DNA of 64,000 nt. Source: Cyprinodon diabolis (taxonomy: Eukaryota; Chordata; Actinopteri; Cyprinodontiformes; Cyprinodontidae). Position numbers and translations under genes: made by a program. Shown in pieces: positions 23,896 to 34,297 of the stretch (its first letter is position 1; the number at the start of each line of letters is the position of its first letter). The stretch is from NCBI GenBank assembly GCA_030533445.1, contig CM060081.1, positions 35,697,111-35,761,110 of the forward strand, read 5' to 3'. Below the pieces are notes generated by a model. The model saw only the letters and a program-made list of their open reading frames with translations, was not told where the DNA came from and ran no database searches.

Positions 23896-23940
23896 ATTGC
23901 CGATGTGCTGCAGTTGTGCATCTTAAACGGATTAATCCAG
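23896..23940 (+). CDS. Candidate internal exon (45 nt), gene unknown
   Basis: It lies between CAATACCTTTAAG and the donor CCAG/GTATGC and reads IADVLQLCILNGLIQ in phase 0 to 0. Phase fits 23609-23688 upstream and 24924-24981 downstream. The frame is also open through the putative intron start, so a longer exon cannot be excluded. Confidence 0.25.
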
Positions 23941-24575
23941 GTATGCATGAGCTTAATAACCATAAAGACATTGGCAAACAAAAGAGCTGCTTTGAGTTCA
24001 GGATGTTGTGGAGTTGTGCACAGAGCCCATTTCTCGCTTATTGGAAATGCGGTGTTAACAGGTTCTGATGCTAGTGGTTCAACCAGCAGTTTTTAAATAC
24101 AAGGGGAATGTTTTTCACATATGAACATGCTAGTGTGGATAGCTTTTTTACCCTTAGAAATTGAATTATCGCTTGGGATAAAATACTTTGCCGCATGGTA
24201 CGTTGTGTTACATGGTATGGTGTGTTACATGGTAATCTAAAAAACTTACAGTGCTTCTCAGAGTTTAAAAGACAGGCCAATTATTGCTAACAATTATCAA
24301 TAAAAGGCTAAAAACTAAAGATGTTTCTGTTTTTCCATTGGTCCTCTTTCAATTATAGGATTTTGGTTGTCACAGCCATTGTTTTCTTAAAAGTAGGGCA
24401 TTCTAGATGCTGTATGGTTATATACCCTTGTTTAAAGAAAGAAACAAAGGAAAAAAATTAATCTAATCAAAAAATTATGATAAAATATATATGAAAATTA
24501 ACAAATTTTATACTCAGACAATGATTTTTGACCATGCCTTAACAGAATGATTTTGGAAAGTAAAGTCATATTATA

Positions 24576-24900
24576 GGCTTGGACAAAAATGATGGGACCC
24601 TCTCGCTTAATGTTTTGTTGCACAACATTTGAGGCAATCAGTGTAAGCACAGGATTCCTGTAACTGTCAGTGAGACTTCTGCTCTAGCTGTCTCAAGTTT
24701 GAAGGGTGACTTTGACAGAAGTCATGTTTCAGCTCCTTCAAATAATTCTGTTGAACCATGGTTGAAAAGCAATGTCTCACTTTCATTTTTTTCATTTTTA
24801 ATAGAATTTATTTCTTTACTTTTGACAGTTTCAAGTTATTTCTGCAGCCATTGTAGGTTTTGTGTTTGATTAAATGGGTAGTACCAACAATAATGTGTAT
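24576..24900 (-). mobile_element. Internally deleted, decayed Tc1-like transposon
   Basis: The left end, GGCTTGGACAAAAATGATGG, and the right end, GGGTAGTACCAACAATAATG, are degraded versions of one inverted repeat. Between them lies a reverse-strand remnant of a Tc1-like transposase gene, recognised from stretches such as CTGTAACTGTCAGTGAGACT and CTGTCTCAAGTTTGAAGGGT. About 325 bp remain of an element normally longer than 1 kb. Confidence 0.55.
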
Positions 24901-24923
24901 TTATGCCATATTTTCTGTTACAG

Positions 24924-24981
24924 TCCTACTGGTTTGTTGATAGCCGGATTCTAATAATGACAGACATTGAGGCAACATGGT
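24924..24981 (+). CDS. Candidate internal exon (58 nt), gene unknown
   Basis: A strong acceptor (ATATTTTCTGTTACAG) precedes it and GGT/GTGAGC follows. Phase 0 to 1, reading SYWFVDSRILIMTDIEATW. The frame is also open further, to a weaker donor AG/GTACTA at 25051-25052. The acceptor lies only about 24 bases after the Tc1 remnant. Confidence 0.22.
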
Positions 24982-25199
24982 GTGAGCTCTTATCTGCCAC
25001 TAATCCTGCACAATTTTCTACATCCTATCTTGAAATCTATCAAACCTCTAGGTACTAAATCCTCTCCTCTAAAATGAACAACATACATGTTGAAAAAAAG
25101 CTAACTCTGTTATCATTTGATTAAAAAATTGTTAACACTATGAACTTTTTCTCCTTAAAATGTTTTATAAGACAATAAGGTTGGAAAGAAATATGAATT

Positions 25200-25637
25200 G
25201 CGGGTGTGAGCGGCTGGGATGATTAAAAAAAAAAAGTTGGTTGTGTTATCAGACTTCATTTTCACCGGTTCCTGACACATTTTACAGATGACTGTGTTTT
25301 GTTTTTTGTCCGACTTGCCATGACCAAAATACTGCCAAACTGGCGAACTACAAAAACCCTTCTTTGGAACAATTTCTTCCGCCTCTCCTTGCTGCGACAT
25401 CTGCATGTGCTCTGTGTTGTGGTTTGAGAGGACGGCGCTTGGTGACGGCGTGCATGGGTCCGCGATTGTGATTGGTTGGGAGGAAGTAGTAACTAGCATT
25501 AACCTACATGCTAGGCTACAATGAGAAGGAAGGAAAACTGCGTTTTTTTATCGAACTTTTATCGACTCTCTTTTTTTCTATTGCGCCACACGTCTATCGA
25601 TCGATATATATCGTTATTGAATTATCGCCCAGCCCTA
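25200..25637 (-). mobile_element. 5'-truncated copy of a BED-finger hAT element
   Basis: The right end, ATATATATCGTTATTGAATT then ATCGCCCAGCCCTA, equals the right end of the element at 33351-34289. Homology with that element starts at about 25200 (GCGGGTGTG) and continues to the end. The left terminal repeat is missing and no target duplication is present, so this copy is broken. Confidence 0.75.
25215..25499 (-). pseudogene. Remnant of a hAT transposase N-terminus with half a BED zinc finger
   Basis: The minus-strand frame contains VWQYFGHGKSDKKQNTVICK followed by MCQEPVKMKSDNT. This is the W/F and Cys-x2-Cys half of a BED-type zinc finger. The His half and the whole catalytic domain are missing. 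The frame runs into a poly-A/T tract exactly where the copy at 33831-34103 does. It cannot encode a working transposase. Confidence 0.7.
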
Positions 25638-28600
25638 CCTAAAATCTTAAACGTAAAGAAGTCATGCACATCCCACTGATATTTGCCTTTTTTTATTTTT
25701 TTATTTATTTTTTTTTAACCCTTCTATGGCATAACTGTCTTGGTCCACATACAGACATATTTTACAAATTTGAACATAAAGATTGTGTTTTTTTTTTATG
25801 TTTTTTTTTTGAGAAACTCGATCCGCCCTATTAAACAAGCTGTTAATTATCTAACATTTACACAGACTGATGCTTTAAGCCTTTATTTGTTTCAAATGCA
25901 ATGATATTATGTTTACAGCTAATGAAAGCAAATTCTGAACCAAAAAAAGAATCAATAAAATAAAGAAATAAAAATTCTTGGGCTCAATGACAAGTATGAT
26001 AAATACCAAACCCTAACAACTAGCCTTATTAGAATATATTCTCTAATTGATGTTGCAAAACTGTTACAAAAAGCACACCCTGTTGATACACAGGGTTTTA
26101 ATTATTTTGTAAAACCTTTTCTTGAAATATTTCACAGGATTAATATTTAATTAATGAATATATGGTAGATCTGATATGTGTAGGTTTGGAGCTTTGAGTT
26201 GAAATGAAAGAGGTTTAGAGCCTGCAGACTTGTCATGGTACTGGATCCAGCCAATAACATTGTTTTCATCTGCAAAGTTCAGTAGTTTCACTCTGGTCAA
26301 CTATGGTACAGTCATGGAAAGAGAACACATCTGTCAAGGGCAGGTAAATAAATAAAGTTTTATTAGCATACATTCGCTTGCATTAGGACTGAAAGAGTGT
26401 TGCTTATCCCAAGTCACCTTATCATTGTATTTGTATAAAATTAGGGGCTTTTGGCCCTGAGGAACATCCTCTTTAGCCATCCTAAGTACTTGAATAGATA
26501 ACTACATTCACACTTACTTGGCTACGACAACAAGCAACCACATCTGGGGATATTATCTGAATAGATGCTTAGGGTGATTATTAAGATGAAATGTTTTGCT
26601 TTCGTTTGTATATTCATGAAATCTGGGAGCCCTTATGCAATGAAGCTGTTTAGAATTTATGATTATGTAAATTTGATCCATTCTCATAAATCCAAGTTTG
26701 TCTGTTTTATATCATACCATGTCCCTAAGCTATTATTTTAAGCTGTTTTTTATACTCATCTTGTTTGCTTTGTTTTGAAGCTCTTATGTGTTTTTTTTTT
26801 ATTTGCATGCAATAAGTATTTGAAATATTTTTGTAGAATTTTTTAATGAGTTTATTGTCTCTACAGGAAATATTTAGCAATTTAAGTTGGTGATATTTTT
26901 TTTTAGAAGATTTGTCCCTTTAATTCAGGTAGGTGGTTTGGTTATCTTTTTCAACATTTATATCGATGTTTTCATATTAGTTATAATTTAACTAATATGT
27001 AAACAAAAATATAAGTCATTTATGATTCTAAGATTCTGTACCTAATGTTTAGGCTGCTAAATACTAAGGACATTTCATAATTTGTTACTAAACAAACATT
27101 TAAGAGTCAGTTCTTGTTTAAATTATTATATAAACAATAAATTAATGAGCAAGTTTAAAAAAAGCATCTATTCAATCTTTTGATAGACAATGAAAAGCTG
27201 CTTGATTTTACATTAATAGTTGTTTTTACTCCCAAATGCACTAGTGCAGAAGTTCCTTTATTTATGTTTATAAATAAAGGAACTGTTTCTCTTCAAAATC
27301 AAAAAGTGAAATAGAAGCATCTTAAGATAATGTAAACCATGATTAGAATGGCTTTAGGCATTTGGCAGTGTTTAGAAACATACCTTTCTTGTTGTTTTGA
27401 GATAATGAACAACCCTGCGTTTGTACAAGTCATATGACACAGATTTACAAAGATTCATACCGACACACACTAACATACCAACCAGGACACGCACAGCCAT
27501 AAACACACACAGCTACACACCTACAACCCCACAAATCCTGGCACAGATCTGTTAGGTGAGAGTGGCTTACAGCTAGGTTAAAGGGGGAATGCACTACAAA
27601 TGCAGGTCACCTCTCATGGGACTGAGCCATTTTTCAGCATTGAACTGGAGAGACAAGAAATACAAAGTCACAGAGTAATTCAATAAATGATAACTCCAGA
27701 TAATCACTGGGTTCTTTAGTGTTTTTCTTTCATTCTGTTTTTACTTTTAGCTTATTTTTCTAAATCGCTTGATATTTATGCTCAGGCCATTGTAAACAAG
27801 GTGCTCTTCCTTTTGACACGTTCTCTGTTTTGGTATTTTTGGGTCCTTTTTTCTATTTGTGCAATGTTTTTATTTGTTTGAAAATCGAAGTTTAAAAGAG
27901 GTTTATAGCCTAAAAGGAAAAGCTGAAAAACGAAAAGGCACTGTAATGGACAAACCAGGTCTTTGAATTGCTGGCCTGGTATCACTTGTGAGGACAAAGT
28001 TTGAGTTACCGCCCTTCTACAGATTGTCTGAGCCATTTATTCCTAATCAGGGTGATTCACCTAAATAACAGTCTGCTTGTTGGAGTGATTTTTAATTTGG
28101 AAAATATGCAATTTTCTGCCACAGACAGTAAGTTAATTAGCAAGAATATTCTAAGGCCTGGGACTTGATTTAAGCTTTGTCATCTTTCAATGTATTTTTA
28201 TTGGACTTTTATTTAATAGACCGACAGAAAGTAGACCATGTGAAGTGAGAGGATAATTGTTTGTGGTTTTCAAATGATTTACAAATAGCAATTTAAAATT
28301 GTGCCATGTTATTCAACAACGTAGGAATACCTTGTAGGGTGGGGGGCTATTGTTTATGAATCAATTTTAATTTTTTTCCCCCTACTAATCTATATATTTT
28401 TTCACATTTATGTTTTATAATAAAAAAGATGAATTGCATTCATTATGTGATTCAAACTGTAAGACAGGCTTGTAAAACAATCAAATTTCACGACAAAATA
28501 ATTAAAATATAACACACTAAATGTTGGCAGCTAGCATTACACATTAAGTTGTTCATCAGTTATTGGTACAAAGAACAAAAAGTGATAAAATGATGTCACT

Positions 28601-28838
28601 ATGATATATAAGAACCCAAGGAGTGAACTGGTGCAGAAAATATATCTTCATGAACTGAAAAATTTGAATAAATTGTTTTTGATTGATTAATCGCCAGGCC
28701 GACTGAAGTTGTTAGTATATGTCAAATAGCTTTGCACATCAAGGGACACATTTTCCAGTTCTTTGCAACATAATGCTTTTGCAATACTTGACATAGTATT
28801 TTAAGCTGAGCTCAGGGTTCAGCAGACCCACTCTAAGA
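25638..28838. other. Unique intron-like DNA
   Basis: No mobile element was recognised. A small perfect hairpin (14-bp arms 27252-27265 and 27270-27283) and a candidate exon (26228-26343) are listed separately or in findings. Confidence 0.4.
26228..26343 (+). CDS. Candidate internal exon (116 nt), gene unknown
   Basis: The donor GGCAG/GTAAAT is good; the acceptor, GAGCCTGCAG, lacks a strong pyrimidine tract. One frame is open across it (two leading bases, ends in phase 0), with peptide LSWYWIQPITLFSSAKFSSF and on to EHICQGQ. Phase fits 24924-24981. Confidence 0.22.
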
Positions 28839-30090
28839 TACACTATATTGCCAAAAGTATTTGCTCACCTGCCTTGACTCACATATGAGCTTAAGTGACA
28901 TCCCGTTCCTAATCCATAGGGTTCAATATGACGTCGGTCCACCCTTTGCAGCTAGAACAGCTTCAACTCTTCTGGGAAGGCTGTCCACAAGGTTTAGGAG
29001 TGTGTTTATGGGAATTTTTGACCATTCTTCCAGAAGCGCATTTGTGAGGTCGCACACTGATGTTGGACGAGAAGGCCTGGCTCTCAGTCTCCGCTCTAAT
29101 TCATCCCAAAGGTGTTCTATCGGGTTGAGGTCAGGACTCTGTGCAGGCCAGTCAAGTTCATCCACACCAGACTCTGTCATCCATGTCTTTATGGACCTTG
29201 CTTTGTGCACTGGTGCACAGTCATGTTGGAAGAGGAAGGGGCCAGCTCCAAACTGTTCCCACAAAGTTGGGAGCATGGAATTGTCCAAAATGTCTTGGTA
29301 TGCTGAAGCATTCAGAGTTCCTTTCACTGGAACTAAGGGGCCAAGCCCAGCTCCTGAAAAACAACCCCACACCATAATCCCCCCTCCACCAAACTTTACA
29401 CTTGGCACAATGCAGTCAGACAAGTACCGTTCTCCTGGCAACCGCCAAACCCAGACCCGTCCATCAGATTGCCAGATGGAGAAGCGCGATTCGTCACTCC
29501 AGAGAACGCGTCTCCACTGCTCTAGAGTCCAGTGGCGGCGTGCTTTACACCACCGCATCCGACGCTTTGCATTGCACTTGGTTATGTATGGCTTGGATGC
29601 AGCTGCTCGACCATGGAAACCCATTCCATGAAGCTCTCTGCGCACTGTTCTTGAGCTAATCTGAAGGCCACATGAAGTTTGGAGGTCTGTAGTGATTGAC
29701 TCTGCAGAAAGTTGGCGACCTCTTCGCACTATGCGCTTCAGCATCCGCTGACCCCGCTCCGTCAGTTTACGTGGCCTACCACTTCGTGGCTGAGTTGCTG
29801 TCGTTCCCAAACACTTCCATTTTCTTATAATACAGCTGACAGTTGACTGTGGAATATTTAGGAGCGAGGAAATTTCACGACTGGATTTGTTGCACAGGTG
29901 GCATCCTATCACAGTTCCACGCTGGAATTCACTGAGCTCCTGAGAGCGACCCATTCTTTCACAAATGTTTGTAAAAACAGTCTGCATGCCTAGGTGCTTG
30001 AATTTATACACCTGTGGCCATGGAAGTGATTGGAACACCTGATTCCAATAATTTGGATGGGTGAGCAAATACTTTTGGCAATATAGTGTA
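28839..30090 (-). mobile_element. Complete Tc1-like DNA transposon (1,248 bp) with TA target duplication
   Basis: The element spans 28841-30088 and is flanked by TA at 28839-28840 and 30089-30090. Its terminal inverted repeats are perfect over 29 bp (28841-28869 and 30060-30088) and start CACTATATTGCCAAAAGTAT. The only gene lies on the minus strand and is unbroken. The ends do not match the first Tc1-like element (CACTCACCGG), so this is a separate family. Confidence 0.95.
28923..29954 (-). CDS. Tc1-like transposase, intact, DD34E
   Basis: This 343-aa transposase has helix-turn-helix regions in residues 1-110 and a GRPRK minor-groove/NLS-type motif at 59-63. The catalytic triad is D154 (LWSDESRF), D245 (FQHDCAPVH) and E280 ([12 protein letters not shown]), with 34 residues between the last two, the classic Tc1 spacing. 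I chose the ATG at 29954 ([10 protein letters not shown]), which matches the usual Tc1 start. The frame is open upstream to 30068 but that would read into the terminal repeat. No stops or frameshifts are present and all key residues are kept, so the copy may encode active enzyme. Confidence 0.95.
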   Translation of the reverse strand: MGRSQELSEFQRGTVIGCHLCNKSSREISSLLNIPQSTVSCIIRKWKCLGTTATQPRSGRPRKLTERGQRMLKRIVRRGRQLSAESITTDLQTSCGLQISSRTVRRELHGMGFHGRAAASKPYITKCNAKRRMRWCKARRHWTLEQWRRVLWSDESRFSIWQSDGRVWVWRLPGERYLSDCIVPSVKFGGGGIMVWGCFSGAGLGPLVPVKGTLNASAYQDILDNSMLPTLWEQFGAGPFLFQHDCAPVHKARSIKTWMTESGVDELDWPAQSPDLNPIEHLWDELERRLRARPSRPTSVCDLTNALLEEWSKIPINTLLNLVDSLPRRVEAVLAAKGGPTSY

Positions 30091-30320
30091 TCAGCTTTTT
30101 TTTATCTGAACCTTTTCGCTGTACTTTCTCCTGTTGTATGTTAAGTTATATATATTATTCCACCACCATGTTTCCGCATGGGAATATTGTTATCAGAGCA
30201 CATGTGCATGGTTATATTATCTGCCACACAGCACACATTTGATTTGGACAGAATTTTAATGTTTTTAATTTTTTTTTAAAACCGCTCTCATGTACAGGTT
30301 GGAGTTTTGCAGTGTTCAAA

Positions 30321-30520
30321 TAATAGTTTCCGTGTGTAAAAAAATCCACCTGACTTGTGGATATTTGCAGTTCCTCCAGAAGTGTAATGGGCTTGCGAGC
30401 TTAGGTGATTGCTTATGTCTAATTATGTCTCTACTTGTACCCTACTCTTTCCATTTTCTCATGATGGATTGAACAGGAATCCACGATATGCTCAAAGTTT
30501 AGATTATTATTTTTTTTTAT
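30321..30520 (-). pseudogene. Decayed Tc1-like transposase fragment (N-terminal region)
   Basis: Plus-strand words such as CTCTTTCCATTTTCTCATGA followed by TGGATTGAACAG, and CAGTTCCTCCAGA, correspond to the complement of the helix-turn-helix part of a Tc1-like transposase gene. The frames are ruined. It lies about 230 bases from the intact element but belongs to another family, similar to the one at 47910-48270. Confidence 0.5.
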
Positions 30521-30573
30521 ATTCGTCCTACTTTAGTCTTTACCAAAGGGCATTGCCTTTGACTTCAGCAAGG

Positions 30574-31435
30574 CCTCAGACTAGGGTTGTCACGATACTA
30601 AACTTTTCAACTCGATACCGATACTAAGGAAAATATTCAATACTCGATACCATTTTCGATACCACAAGAATAAAAACAAAGACCTTTATAAATAAATACA
30701 ATAAAGGTTGTATGCTGTGCACAATATTAAGGAAGCTTGATAAAAAACTGATAAGTGGCACAGTGGGTAGCACTGCTGCCTTGCAGCAAGAAGGTTCTGG
30801 GTTCAATTCCTGGCCCAGGGTTTTTCTGCATGGAGTTTGCATGTTCTCCCTGAGTGTGGGTTCTCTCCGGGTACTCCGGCTTCCTCCCACAGTCCAAAAA
30901 TAAGACTGTTAGGTTATTCGGCTTGCCTAAATTGTCCTTAGGTGTGAGTGTATGCATGAATGGTTGTTTGTCCTGTTTGTCTCTGTGTTGCCCTGTGATG
31001 GACTGGCAACCTGACCAGGGTGTACCTCGCCCATTGACTGCTGGAGATAGGCACCAGCACCCCTTGTGACTCCACTTGGGACAAGCGTGTAAGAAAATGG
31101 ATGGATGGATGGAAAATTAAGTGTTCCTTCCTTGGCTATGCTTTGCACATAACAGTGACACTAGCCAAACCGGTTAAGAAACAAAAATAATTCTCAGCAG
31201 CTGCACCTCTTACAAAAAAAAAGTCTGAAAATGAAAAGTGCACAGAATTATTTAATCACACAGTGTTCTGAAAGTGCATTGTCCTCTATTCTGCATTTTA
31301 GATGAATGACTGTTTAGGTGCCACTGGTGGTAGCACTGTATCGATACTTTTAAAAACGAGTATTGTATCCGGATACAACATTTCAGTATCGATACTTTTA
31401 TGAGTATCTATACTTTTGACAACCCTACCTCAGAC
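30574..31435. mobile_element. hAT-type MITE with 8-bp target duplication
   Basis: The element spans 30582-31427. It has 11-bp perfect terminal repeats (TAGGGTTGTCA and complement) and flanking CCTCAGAC duplications at 30574-30581 and 31428-31435. Both ends are rich in GATACTCGATAC/ TATCGATACT words. It has no transposase. A SINE sits inside at 30755-31112. Confidence 0.92.
30755..31112 (+). repeat. Full-length tRNA-derived SINE nested in the hAT MITE
   Basis: The Pol III A box (TGGCACAGTGGGTAGC, from 30756) and B box (GGTTCAATTCC, 30800-30810) are both well preserved. The body includes GCATGTTCTCCCTGAGTG and CTCCGGCTTCCTCCCACAG. It ends in ATGG repeats (31096-31112), a tail type associated with LINE mobilisation. 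The insertion postdates the hAT element that contains it. A target duplication was not evident. Confidence 0.85.
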
Positions 31436-32640
31436 ACAGTGTATTGGACGGGCTGTACCAAAAATGAAATTTCCCAATTTTGGGATAATTAAAGCATTTT
31501 TGAATCGAATTACTGTACATTTAACTGAGATAAAACATAAATATGTAAATTACGATAAGGTAGTTTTAATATAGGAAAACTCTGATATAAGTGGTATATT
31601 TCCATGTGGTTTCAAGTTTTTAGACATAAGAGAGCCTGTAAAAGTGCTTGTCTCAAACTACAGATGATTTTTATGTCTGTAAAAGAAACTGAAAAAGTTT
31701 GACTTTAAAACTATTTCCTGCTCTTTACAACCTTTTTTTCAGTTAATTCCATTAATTCCAGTTTTTTTTGTATGCATGTTACATAATCATATGGAAACTG
31801 TTGTAAACTGATGTAAACATAAAACCAAACATCCTACTGTACAGATGTTCATCTAAAATAAAATTTCATGTTTCTGCAAAATATTTCTTTCCAGATCCTG
31901 ATTGATCAATCGTGTTTAATTCACATGAATAGATAAAAAAAAATCAGATGCACTAATGGATAGAACCTATTAAATATGCAGTTAAATAATAAAGAAACTG
32001 TCAAATACATCTTAGAATTCTTTTTCAACTATACTTCATTGACCACAGCAACCCCAGTCACTTCTTAGTTTTCCCTCTGAACAATGCTTCCATTTGGACA
32101 GGTCAATAAATGGTCATCAGAGCAATTTCTTTTTCTTTTACAGACAGGAGAAGTTGAGTTTAAAAAGACTCCTTTGTCTGTGCTTCTTACCCTGGAAAGA
32201 TAAAAGCCAACTGAATGATGTGTGATGTGTTTAATGTCATGGAGAGTTTCCTAGAAGAGTCAGTGCTTTAACACATAACTAAAGCAGTGTCTCTCTGCTT
32301 TCAGGGGAGACATAGTCTAACTTGAAGGACAGAGCGAGTGTCTCTAGAATGTTTGCAAGTTAGAAATTGTCTTCAGCAAGAGTTTTATTCGCTCGGTTAT
32401 TTGAAATTGTTTTGGTAATAGAGGAAAATGGCAAATAAAAAAATATAGTTAAAATTATGTTGGAATTTCCCATTATCTAACCACCTAAGATCATCTAAGT
32501 GTATTTATTTGTGTTAATTCATCAGTTTATTTTTACTACTGTGCCCTAATATAAAAAATAATATTAAGGTATTTTAAAATCTGTGGTATGATTTCCTTTT
32601 TCAGTGATTGACATATGAACAACAACTATTTGAAATAGTT
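31436..32640. other. Unique intron-like DNA
   Basis: A very strong acceptor tract (TTCTTTTTCTTTTACAG) ends at 32143. It is followed by a 19-codon open frame (TGEVEFKKTPLSVLLTLER, stop 32201-32203) without a good donor. It could be a terminal exon of something, but evidence is thin. Confidence 0.3.
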
Positions 32641-33030
32641 TTACTACCTAATAGAATAGAATAGAATAGAAAATCCTTTTATTGTCCCACAACGGGGAAA
32701 TTCTGGTGTTTACAGCAGCAAACAGATTATAGAAAAAAAATGGTCACACAAATGTGGACCTTTAGAAAAGTGTACAAGAAGAACATAGTAAAGAGTTAAA
32801 AAATAAACAAATAAAATACTGTACTGTAAAGTGTTTTAACAATATAAATGCTGTGCAATTAGAGAATAAAAAGCCAATATACAGCTATGGACATGTTTAC
32901 AGCATGAATATTTGAAAATAGCAGCAACATCAGAGATGTGCAAAATAACAGCAGCATTTAACTGATTAAAAAAAGATGCAAATCTAAATATTTGACGGAT
33001 TTGCCACCAAGAGGGTTCAAATTGAGATTT
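32641..33030 (-). repeat. LINE/SINE-type 3' repeat with (GAATA)n end
   Basis: The stretch begins with AGAATAGAATAGAATAGAA and CCTTTTATTGTCCCACAACG, a widespread fish repeat that reads as the 3' end of a retroposon on the minus strand. The match grows weaker to the right, so the right border is approximate. Confidence 0.5.
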
Positions 33031-33342
33031 GGACAAACATAATTATTTAGGAAAGTAAGGATGTAATGCATTCTTTGCACATTCCTGTTTTTGGATGTCA
33101 CTGAGGCTTCTAAGACTCTCTTTTAACTATTACTCAAGATGGAGCAACAAACTAAATGAAATAGCTTCTACGAGTATCTCAGGAAATTGCAGGATTCAGA
33201 AGAATACAAGAAAAACAGCAGTTTGAAGTACTTTTAACATCATGTCCAGCTGCTTTTCATCTTTTTTAATCAATTTGTGAAATTAGAGCAGAACCTCAAA
33301 GAGAGAGTATATCCAAACAGCCAATAATAAAAATTCCTCATC

Positions 33343-34297
33343 TGTATGTGTAAGGCTGGGCGATATAGAAAAAAAGCTTGTCGATAAAAAAAAAATGCAT
33401 ATTGATCGATATCGATAATTATTGAAAAGATTTGAAACCATATTTTATGTGCAGCTCTGCCTGGACTTTTTATGATATTGCTAAATGATTTAATTTTAAT
33501 AAAGAACACAAACACAGACTTCGAATTAAATATTTATTTAACCAACTTTTTTAACCATAACAGAATTGTTTTAAAGAAAAATAACTTAAAAGACCTGGGT
33601 TATGTTATTAAATACTGACAAAGAATAAACTAAAGTGACCAAAATAAATATAACAAATAAACCTGGTTCAGCTTAGTTTCCTGCTTTAACCTGAGTTATT
33701 ACTTTGAAGTTGCTGGCCCCTCAGCATTTTTATCTCAATTGTTAGAACTACGTGGGAAACTGCCCAGAACTTTATATATATATTTTCCCGAAATTCCCGA
33801 AGATTCCTCGGAGGAGAGTCGCGGCGGGGCCTACACAGCTCGTACTCTAGCGGGTGTGTGCAGCTGAGATGATAAAAAAAAAAAAAAGTTGTTTGTGTTA
33901 TCAGACTTCGTTTTCACTGGTTCCCTACACATTTTACAGATGACTGTGGTTTGTTTTTTGTCCAACTTGCCATAACAGAAATACTGCCAAACTGGCGAAC
34001 TACAAAAACCCTTCTTTGGAGCAATTTCCTCCGCCTCTCCTTGCTGCGACATCTGCATGTGCTCTGTGTTGTGGTTTGAGAGGGCGGCGCTTTGTGACGC
34101 CATGCCTGGGTCCGCGATTGCGATTGGTTAGGAGGAAGTAGTGACTAGCATAAACCTACATGCTAGGCTACAATGAGAAGGAAGGAAAACTGCGTTTCTT
34201 TATCGAACTTTTATCGATCCTATTTTTTTCTATTGCGCCACACGTCTATCGATCGATATATATCGTTATTGAATTATCGCCCAGCCCTATGTATGTG
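33343..34297 (-). mobile_element. Deleted hAT element (939 bp) with BED-finger remnant and 8-bp target duplication
   Basis: The element spans 33351-34289 between perfect TGTATGTG duplications (33343-33350 and 34290-34297). The ends read TAAGGCTGGGCGATAT and, inverted, TAGGGCTGGGCGAT. Subterminal ATCGAT and TATCGATAA words occur at both sides. Only a part of the transposase N-terminus remains, so it is non-autonomous. Confidence 0.9.
33831..34103 (-). pseudogene. hAT transposase N-terminal remnant with half a BED zinc finger
   Basis: The minus-strand frame contains SSPVWQYFCYGKLDKKQTTV followed by ICKMCREPVKTKSDNT and then a run of Phe codons. The aromatic and Cys-x2-Cys part of a BED finger is present; the His part and the catalytic core have been deleted. 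The deletion junction matches that of the copy at 25200-25637, so both descend from one deleted progenitor. Confidence 0.75.

Noticed and set aside
25160..25200. Left terminal repeat for the hAT copy at 25200
   Set aside because: AAGGTTGGAAAGA resembles the expected end only loosely, and the flanks give no 8-bp duplication.
28861..29631. 256-codon plus-strand open frame
   Set aside because: It lies antisense to the intact Tc1-like transposase and has no independent protein features; it is a shadow frame.
30750..30830. tRNA gene
   Set aside because: A and B boxes belong to a SINE head; no cloverleaf anticodon arm or mature 3' end is present.
32144..32203. Terminal-exon-like frame after a very strong acceptor
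   Set aside because: Only 19 codons, no polyadenylation context that stands out, and it would end the gene before the better exons downstream.
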